NCBI RefSeq assembly: GCF_964340395.1
Contig: NC_135567.1
Location: 5,908,399 to 5,972,398 of the forward strand
Source: Glandiceps talaboti
Lineage: Eukaryota > Hemichordata > Enteropneusta > Spengelidae
Direction: 5' to 3'
Length of the DNA: 64,000 nucleotides
The position numbers and the translations under genes are program-made. Below are positions 57,975 through 64,000 of this stretch, piece by piece. Positions within the stretch are counted from its first letter, which is position 1; each line of letters begins with the position of its first letter. Below the pieces are notes generated by a model. That model was not told the DNA's origin. It was given only the letters and a program-made list of their open reading frames with translations, and did no database searches.

Positions 57975-59468
57975 ATGGCCGCCCAAGCTACTGGCAGACC
58001 ATCTGTAAATATTGCCGGACTTACAAGTAAACATGCCATCAAATGTGAACCCATCGACGGCATCCCGGTAGAAACGTATCTCAATGCATTGGCCGAAATA
58101 ACCGGAGCTGATAACATCAAAGCTGCCTCTAGAGTATACGGATCAGTGGTTGTGTATTTTAACTCAATAACTTGGGTTGAAACAGTCTGCATCAAGGGCC
58201 TACAAGTAAGTGGTTACACAAGCTATGTCGAACCCCTGGTAAAACCAGCAACTAAGATCGTCATTTCTGGAGTTCCCCCCTTCATACCAAGTGAACCTAT
58301 TGAATACGAGCTGTCAAGATTTGGAAAACTGGTGAGCGGAATAAAAACAATCCCTCTTGGCTGCAAAAACGATAAACTAAAACATGTACAGTCTTTCCGC
58401 AGACAAGTATTCGTTCTACTAGACAACGACCTACATGGACATGTAAACGGACCAACTTTAATTGAATATGAGGGAGGAAACTACAAAGTATATCTGTCAA
58501 CCGATGAAATGAAATGTTTTAAGTGTAATCAAAAAGGTCACATTCAACGTAACTGTCCAAAAAGTAAATCTCCACAAGAAACCGAAGACAACGATAGCAT
58601 AAATACCGAAAACCAAGATGTCAACCAACAGAATGTAAATAACAATAGCACGCATACCAATACCACTGCACAACCTGTCAACATCGAAACAGAACCGATG
58701 AACATTAGTCAATCACCTGCAAACGAAATCATCGCACAAGCCTCAAACAAAGAACACTCGTCCAACGAACTTAAAACAAGAAATACCGAGAGAAACGAAG
58801 AATATACACAAAATGACAATAACGACATTGCAACCACCGTAAACAAACAAGTAACAACACCTGTGCCAGAGGCAGTCCGAACAGCAGACATGGAAACTGA
58901 AACAGTCAATGAAAACGAAACGCAACCCGACGCCACCACTACCGTTGAAGAGAGGGTACAAACCCCTCCTTCGCCTTTTCCTCCCACTCCAGATCTCAAC
59001 TTCTCCATTGACCTCCCTTCGTCAGTGCCTTCCTTCGACCAGTCACCATCTTTAGATCTCAGCGGACTTACCCAAATGCCTCGCTCCGTCGCAGTCGAAG
59101 AAGATGAAGAAATATCTACGAGTCAGTACAATATATCATATCCACCTCTCCAATCAACTCCCACCGTATCAACTCAAGATTGTTCAACGAACGACAGTGA
59201 CATCGATGACAACGATTCCGTAATATCAGACATTTCAGAAACCACACTACTTAACTCCAAAATATCATTTACGGCAATACGAGAATTTCTACAGGAAACA
59301 AAACATTCGAAGAAATTCATCCAGCAATGCATCGACTTCAATCCTAACCTCAAAGAACTCACAACAGAATTACTCAATTATCGTACAACACAACCTCTCA
59401 ATGTCTCCGCAAAAGCACGAATCCTCAAACTGGTCAAGAAAATAAGGAAACACGTACGAACAGTTTGA
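57975..59468 (+). CDS. LINE ORF1 protein, Tx1 type (497 aa)
   Basis: ORF1 proteins bind their own RNA and form the retrotransposition particle. Residues 45-175 carry the domain typical of Tx1-type ORF1: SRVYGSVVVYFNS, TKIVISGVPPFIPSEPIE, ELSRFGKLVSGIKTIPLG and FRRQVFVLLDN, in an RRM-like alternation. A CCHC zinc knuckle follows at 181-194 (CFKCNQKGHIQRNC: C181, C184, H189, C194). Residues 200-410 are Asn/Thr/Glu/Pro-rich and probably disordered. The C-terminal 90 residues are helical and basic (KILKLVKKIRKHVRTV). The ATG lies in CAAGATGGCC, a favourable context, in keeping with a 5' UTR start just downstream of (TAC)n. The reading frame is undamaged. Confidence 0.92.
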   Translation: MAAQATGRPSVNIAGLTSKHAIKCEPIDGIPVETYLNALAEITGADNIKAASRVYGSVVVYFNSITWVETVCIKGLQVSGYTSYVEPLVKPATKIVISGVPPFIPSEPIEYELSRFGKLVSGIKTIPLGCKNDKLKHVQSFRRQVFVLLDNDLHGHVNGPTLIEYEGGNYKVYLSTDEMKCFKCNQKGHIQRNCPKSKSPQETEDNDSINTENQDVNQQNVNNNSTHTNTTAQPVNIETEPMNISQSPANEIIAQASNKEHSSNELKTRNTERNEEYTQNDNNDIATTVNKQVTTPVPEAVRTADMETETVNENETQPDATTTVEERVQTPPSPFPPTPDLNFSIDLPSSVPSFDQSPSLDLSGLTQMPRSVAVEEDEEISTSQYNISYPPLQSTPTVSTQDCSTNDSDIDDNDSVISDISETTLLNSKISFTAIREFLQETKHSKKFIQQCIDFNPNLKELTTELLNYRTTQPLNVSAKARILKLVKKIRKHVRTV

Positions 59469-59544
59469 ACAACGAAATAAACCCCGTCAAATCACCAACA
59501 ACTTCACTATGATAGTAAGTTACACTATTTACATATCACTAATC

Positions 59545-62307
59545 ATGGCTTCCCTTTCCTGTGTGACTTTAAACACCCGTGGATGTCGCGACTCCATGAA
59601 AAGATACAAAATCTTTGAACACTTGAAACAGTTCAACCAGGCAGACTTCTACCTTTTACAGGAAACCCACACCACAGTTAATGAAGAATCACTCTGGCCA
59701 CTAGTGTGGAGAGGAAAATGCGTCTTCTCTCACAAGTCCAGCAACAGCGGAGGAGTTGCAATTCTCTTTCAACCCAACACAAAAATAGAAATAATACACT
59801 CGTCAGAACCCACCCCAGGACATCTACTCCATATCCATGCTAAAGTTAACAACACACCTATACATATCATCAACGTTTACGCCCACAACGATGCAAAGGA
59901 ACGCTTACACTGTTTTGCCAAACTCGATACAACAATTTCCAATTTAAACGAAGATCCAATAATATTAGGAGGTGACTTTAACTGCACTTTGAACCCAGAA
60001 CTAGATAGACAAGAATGCTCTGAATCAGATCGCCATACCGTTCGTTCCCTTAGCAACATCATAAACAAATACAAACTAATTGACACCTGGCGCGATTTCC
60101 ATGACAATGATCGAAACTATACTTGGCACAGAAACAGAACAAAAGCACGTCTAGACAGAATCTATATGAGCGAATGGATGAAAACTCGGACTAAATCAAT
60201 AAATATCCACAACTCTTCACTTGCCTTCTCCGACCACTCGCTCGTAAAACTGACTCTATCACAAAAGCAAACAAGTAAACGCAGTCCGTTATGGTGTCTC
60301 AACACGGAAATCTTAACTAATGAAAATTATCGCGAAATACTCACACATTTTTGGCTACATTGGAGAAAACAAAAAGACAATTACACAGACCTTTGCACTT
60401 GGTGGGATCTTGGAAAATTAAAGATAAAACTTCTCACTCAACAATACTGTGCATCTAAACGCAGTGATCGCAAACTACGAATAACAGAGTTAGAACAAGA
60501 CATTCAACACCTTGAAAAAACAATGAATAGCAATGAAGAACTCATTAATGAATACAATGAAAAGAAAAGACTGCTAATTGAACTCATAAACATTGAAACT
60601 CGGGGCGCAGCTGTACGTTCCCGCCACACCTTCCTTAACAACAGTCAGTCATCGAATAAGAATTTCCTCTTCGCGCTCGAAAAAGAAAAAGGCAAAATGA
60701 GATCAATTCTACATCTCAAACGAACAGATAATACAATCACCGAAGATCCTAAAGAAATTCGTGACATTATTTACAACTTTTATCAAAAACTGTACACGCC
60801 AGAACCAGTTGATAACACATCTCAGGAAATCATTCTAAATAATTTACCACAACTTAACGACGACAATAGAAAATACCTGGACAACGAAATTACATACGAA
60901 GAATTTACATATGCAGTCACCCAATTATCAACGGATCGCTCCCCAGGAATAGATGGACTGCCTAATGATTTCTACAAAACATTCTGGCCACTCATAGGCA
61001 AAGATCTACACAGCGTCTTCATCAAATCCATGGAAACAGGCCAACTTCCACTATCATGCAAAAAGGCGGTCATAAGTTTGCACCCAAAACCGGGAGATAA
61101 CTCGAACGTTAAAAACTGGAGACCAATAAGTTTGCTTTGCAGCGATTACAAGATTCTAGCAAAAACCCTCTCCATTCGACTCCGTACTGTACTATCAACA
61201 ATTATCCACGAAGATCAAACATGCTCCATTCCACAACGAACAATTTTTGACAATATTCATCTACTCCGTGACAGTATATCCCTAGCAAATGAAACTAATT
61301 CTTCACTAGGAATCGTTGCCCTTGATCAAGAAAAGGCATTCGACAGAGTTCATCACGGTTACCTGCAACAGACCCTGGAATCATTTGGCTTTGGCACACG
61401 TTTTATAAATTTCATCAAGACATTGTACACCGATATACAGTCCCTCATTCGCATAAACGACACATTAACTGCCCCTTTGAACATTAAACGCGGAGTAAGA
61501 CAAGGGTGCTCCCTCTCAGGACAGTTATACATCATCTCCCTCGAACCACTCCTCCACAAAATAAGAAATACTAGCCGCATTACAGGACAAAAAATACCCA
61601 CAATTCCAAGACACACGTCATACCTCTCAGCATATGCCGACGATGTCGAAATATTTCAAACCAAAGATGAAGACTTCGTTAAACTGAAAACATGTCTGTC
61701 TGTCTATGAACAAGCATCAAACGCTAAAGTAAACTACGAAAAATCGGAAGGATTATGGGCAGGGAGCTGGCGACATCGAACTGACAACCCCCTTGGTTTA
61801 AAATGGAACACAAACGGACTTAAACTTCTTGGCGTACATCAGGGCAACGACGAAAAATACACCCAAAAGAACTGGACCGAATTAACATGCACCATTGAAA
61901 ATAAAATTAAAAAGTGGACATCGTATGCACCAGGTATGTCGTATCGTGACAGGGTTCTAATTATTAACCAGATTTTCGCATCAAAACTTATTCACAGACT
62001 GACATGTACTACTCCAAGTAAAGCAACCATTTCTTACCTCCAAACATTATTTCTTCGCTTTGTGTGGCAAGGTCGACATTGGATCCCGCTAGAAACTTTA
62101 TGTCTTCCCTGCGATAAAGGTGGCCAAGGACTTGTAAACCTAGCAACCCGCCTTACCGCACTACGACTTAGTCATATCCAGAGGTATCTATACCAAGACA
62201 ACCTTCATCCATGTTTCTCGTTTATGGAGTATTTCCTCGGCAAAGTGGACAATCTAAAGTACACAAAACAGCTGTTTCTTACGACTGGAAACATCTATTA
62301 TTGCTGA
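59545..62307 (+). CDS. LINE ORF2: APE endonuclease and reverse transcriptase, C-terminally truncated (920 aa)
   Basis: Residues 1-235 are an APE-type endonuclease with the key residues visible: N10 (TLNTRG), E40 (LLQETH), D144/N146 (GGDFN) and D230/H231 (SDHSLV). Residues about 440-760 are the reverse transcriptase: SPGIDGLPNDFYK, NWRPISLLCSDYKILAK, IIHEDQTCSIPQRTIFDN, ALDQEKAFDRV, RGVRQGCSLSGQLY and the catalytic YADD at 697-700. The LLCSDYKILAK and DQEKAFDRV blocks are characteristic of the Tx1/L1 group. Tx1 ORF2 proteins are usually about 1300 residues. This one stops after FLTTGNIYYC, about 300-400 residues short, where the satellite begins, so the C-terminal region is missing. I chose the ATG at 59545 (ATCATGG) because the endonuclease starts right after it; an in-frame ATG at 59509 would add 12 residues. 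The catalytic parts are intact, but the element is probably not competent in this form. Confidence 0.93.
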   Translation: MASLSCVTLNTRGCRDSMKRYKIFEHLKQFNQADFYLLQETHTTVNEESLWPLVWRGKCVFSHKSSNSGGVAILFQPNTKIEIIHSSEPTPGHLLHIHAKVNNTPIHIINVYAHNDAKERLHCFAKLDTTISNLNEDPIILGGDFNCTLNPELDRQECSESDRHTVRSLSNIINKYKLIDTWRDFHDNDRNYTWHRNRTKARLDRIYMSEWMKTRTKSINIHNSSLAFSDHSLVKLTLSQKQTSKRSPLWCLNTEILTNENYREILTHFWLHWRKQKDNYTDLCTWWDLGKLKIKLLTQQYCASKRSDRKLRITELEQDIQHLEKTMNSNEELINEYNEKKRLLIELINIETRGAAVRSRHTFLNNSQSSNKNFLFALEKEKGKMRSILHLKRTDNTITEDPKEIRDIIYNFYQKLYTPEPVDNTSQEIILNNLPQLNDDNRKYLDNEITYEEFTYAVTQLSTDRSPGIDGLPNDFYKTFWPLIGKDLHSVFIKSMETGQLPLSCKKAVISLHPKPGDNSNVKNWRPISLLCSDYKILAKTLSIRLRTVLSTIIHEDQTCSIPQRTIFDNIHLLRDSISLANETNSSLGIVALDQEKAFDRVHHGYLQQTLESFGFGTRFINFIKTLYTDIQSLIRINDTLTAPLNIKRGVRQGCSLSGQLYIISLEPLLHKIRNTSRITGQKIPTIPRHTSYLSAYADDVEIFQTKDEDFVKLKTCLSVYEQASNAKVNYEKSEGLWAGSWRHRTDNPLGLKWNTNGLKLLGVHQGNDEKYTQKNWTELTCTIENKIKKWTSYAPGMSYRDRVLIINQIFASKLIHRLTCTTPSKATISYLQTLFLRFVWQGRHWIPLETLCLPCDKGGQGLVNLATRLTALRLSHIQRYLYQDNLHPCFSFMEYFLGKVDNLKYTKQLFLTTGNIYYC

Positions 62308-62315
62308 TGTATCAC

Positions 62316-62659
62316 CCCAATATGTAATAATCAACCCAATATGTAATACTAACCCAATATGTAATAATGCCTTAACCCAATATGTAATACTAACCCAATA
62401 TGTAATAACGCCTTAACCCAATATGTAATACTAACCCAATATGTAATAACACGTTAACCCAATATGTAATACTAACCCAATATGTAATAACATCTTAACC
62501 CAATATGTAATACTAACCCAATATGTAATAACGCCTTAACCCAATATGTAATACTAACCCAATATGTAATAACATCTTAACCCAATATGTAATAAACCTA
62601 AACCAATATGTTTTATCACTTAACACAATATGTTTCACTAACCCAATATGTAATAATAC
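62316..62659. repeat. approximately 41-bp satellite (AACCCAATATGTAATA), left part
   Basis: Two half-units alternate: AACCCAATATGTAATACT and AACCCAATATGTAATAACGC plus CTT. A distinct stretch (AAACCAATATGTTTTATCAC) precedes the LTR insertion. It begins within about 10 bp of the ORF2 stop. Confidence 0.96.
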
Positions 62660-63426
62660 TGTCGCACTCGAGCCCCGTGCGTGCTATTTATCTACCGTGA
62701 GAACTTATTCGAATCCCCGTCCCCGGCACCAGCAAATAGCCCCGCGAGTCCAAGTCCACGTAATATCTGTTCAGTAAGTATGGAGCGATCGGGGATCGCA
62801 GCAAGGTTAACGTCTCGCACCCCAATAAATTACACTTAACGAGCAGAACGCACAGCAAGTACGTTTCAGACTAACCGTCACTTTTATTTCAGACTAAAGG
62901 ATAACACAAGACAGCAGTTTGGTACGTCAGGGACAGAGGTCTAGTTTTGTATTGACAAGGCCCAGTTTCCCACTATACAACTCGCAACTCGTGCAGCATC
63001 TACCACAGTCACATATACGAACCAGGCCGACGGGCTAACCAGTGTAGCTTACCGGGTCAGTGAGTGTGGAGAAGTCGGCTACGATATAGCGAAAGTACGG
63101 AGTACTCTCTCCCCGAAATTACAGCATCCAGTGAGTCCCCAGGTTGACTAACGAAATCTCAGAAACTCTCCCCTTTTTATACACTAAAACCCCGCCAAAA
63201 TTAAGCTAATGAACTACAAATAAGACTCATGTTTCGAGGCCGTATTCCATGTTTGGGAATAGCGGGAAAATATACCCCATGTGACCTGCCTACGTGGCTG
63301 AAGGTTACCGTGTAGCCGACTTCCACGGTTACTCCCGGTCAAACTCCACGTCGTAATTACTGTAGGAAACAACGGAAAACAACCTAACACTATATACTTG
63401 GCTTAGGATATCATCCGACCGCCACA
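62660..63426 (-). mobile_element. solo LTR inserted in the satellite (767 bp)
   Basis: The segment begins TGTCGC and ends GCCACA (TG…CA), is flanked by ATAC on both sides (62656-62659 and 63427-63430), and is much richer in GC than the satellite. On the minus strand TATAAAAAGG (63181) is followed about 290 nt later by AATAAA (62888), as in an LTR promoter and R/U5 boundary, so transcription would run leftward. The uninterrupted target exists at 63791-63810 (GTAATAATACCTTATACTAG), proving a clean insertion. No internal region remains. A 4-bp duplication fits Gypsy or BEL types. Confidence 0.82.
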
Positions 63427-64000
63427 ATACCTTATACTAGTATGAAATACTAACCCAATATGTTTTGACACTTAAGTCAATTTATTTCACTAACCCAATA
63501 TGTAATAACGCCTTAACCCAATATGTAATACTAACCCAATATGTAATAACACCTTAACCCAATATGTAATACTAACCCAATATGTAATAACACTTTAACC
63601 CAATATGTAATACTAACCCAATATGTAATAACGCCTTAACCCAATATGTAATACTAACCCAATATGTAATAACGCCTTAACCCAATATGTAATACTAACC
63701 CAATATGTAATAGCATCTTAACCCAATATGTAATAAACCTAAACCAATATGTTTTATCACTTAACACAGTATGTTTCACTAACCCAATATGTAATAATAC
63801 CTTATACTAGTATGAAATACTAACCCAATATGTTTTGACACTTAAGTCAATTTATTTCACTAACCCAATATGTAATAACACCTTAACCCAATATGTAATA
63901 CTAACCCAATATGTAATAACACCTTAACCCAATATGTAATACTAACCCAATATGTAATAACGCCTTAACCCAATATGTAATACTAACCCAATATGTAATA
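63427..64000. repeat. 41-bp satellite, right part, with 370-bp higher-order period
   Basis: The block from CTTATACTAGTATGAAATAC (63431), through GACACTTAAGTCAATTTATT, 41-bp units and ACTTAACACAGTATG, restarts at 63801, exactly 370 bp later. It runs off the right edge. Confidence 0.96.

Larger units (their letters stand above)
57773..62307 (+). mobile_element. Tx1-clade non-LTR retrotransposon, intact 5' end, 3'-truncated
   Basis: It comprises a 5' UTR of about 200 bp, ORF1 (57975-59468), a 76-nt spacer and ORF2 (59545-62307). Both frames are free of stops and frameshifts, so the insertion is young. The 5' end abuts (TAC)n. Some Tx1-clade elements insert into specific microsatellites, which makes the array a plausible target. 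The 3' end lacks the rest of ORF2, a 3' UTR and a tail, and passes straight into a 41-bp satellite. Confidence 0.92.

Noticed and set aside
58223-61616. Minus-strand ORFs inside the LINE
   Set aside because: Shadows of ORF1 and ORF2.

Overview
This is a stretch of animal (metazoan) genomic DNA. The evidence is split genes with GT-AG introns, an intact Tx1-clade non-LTR retrotransposon, Penelope-like fragments, a solo LTR, many short inverted-repeat DNA transposons, long CA/ATGT/TAC microsatellites, and satellites covering about a fifth of the window. Base composition is AT-rich. The mixture of families suggests a marine invertebrate, either a lophotrochozoan or an invertebrate deuterostome, but the sequence alone does not fix the species. 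I saw no bacterial operons, CRISPR arrays, rRNA or tRNA genes.

Layout. 1-2356: 33-bp satellite. 2367-6635: two decayed coding exons flanking a 1.2-kb TIR transposon. 6754-8064: two modules of an interspersed family carrying (CA)n. 8915-36296, minus strand: four candidate exons with mutually compatible splice phases. They look like one ankyrin-repeat gene whose introns hold most of the repeats in this half of the window. Inside that span lie a G-rich minisatellite (10.35 kb), a tandem segmental duplication (10.8-13.6 kb), a TTAA-flanked transposon containing a near-perfect 163-bp palindrome (14.7-16.3 kb), three Penelope-like RT fragments counting the one at 47.7 kb, a SAP-like gene with one frameshift (26.6-27.6 kb), and a 3.5-kb 30-bp satellite (28.07-31.6 kb). 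34.7-40.4 kb: a 37-bp satellite split by a CpG-containing unique island. 42.6-46.3 kb: an ATGT microsatellite, then a 130-bp degenerate tandem array entered by a 1.84-kb TIR element. That element carries a captured SAP-domain fragment, itself hit by two foldback MITEs with 9-bp target duplications. 47.6-50.3 kb: a second Penelope copy, a compact minus-strand gene resembling the P2X7 cytoplasmic-tail domain with its own TATA/Inr promoter, and two unrecognised ORFs. 53.4-56.5 kb: a nine-exon gene of an uncharacterised transposase-like family, damaged by two in-frame stops and a phase break. 56.5-57.8 kb: (TAC)n. 57.8-62.3 kb: Tx1-type LINE with intact ORF1 and an ORF2 that stops early against a satellite. 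62.3-64 kb: an approximately 41-bp satellite with a 370-bp higher-order period, interrupted by a solo LTR whose empty site is preserved in the neighbouring repeat.

How the parts relate. Host coding sequence is sparse: the ankyrin gene, the P2X7-like gene and possibly the SAP-like gene. The rest is layered mobile DNA, with elements nested in elements and satellites growing inside or beside them. Most large open frames in the satellites exist only because the repeat period is a multiple of three.
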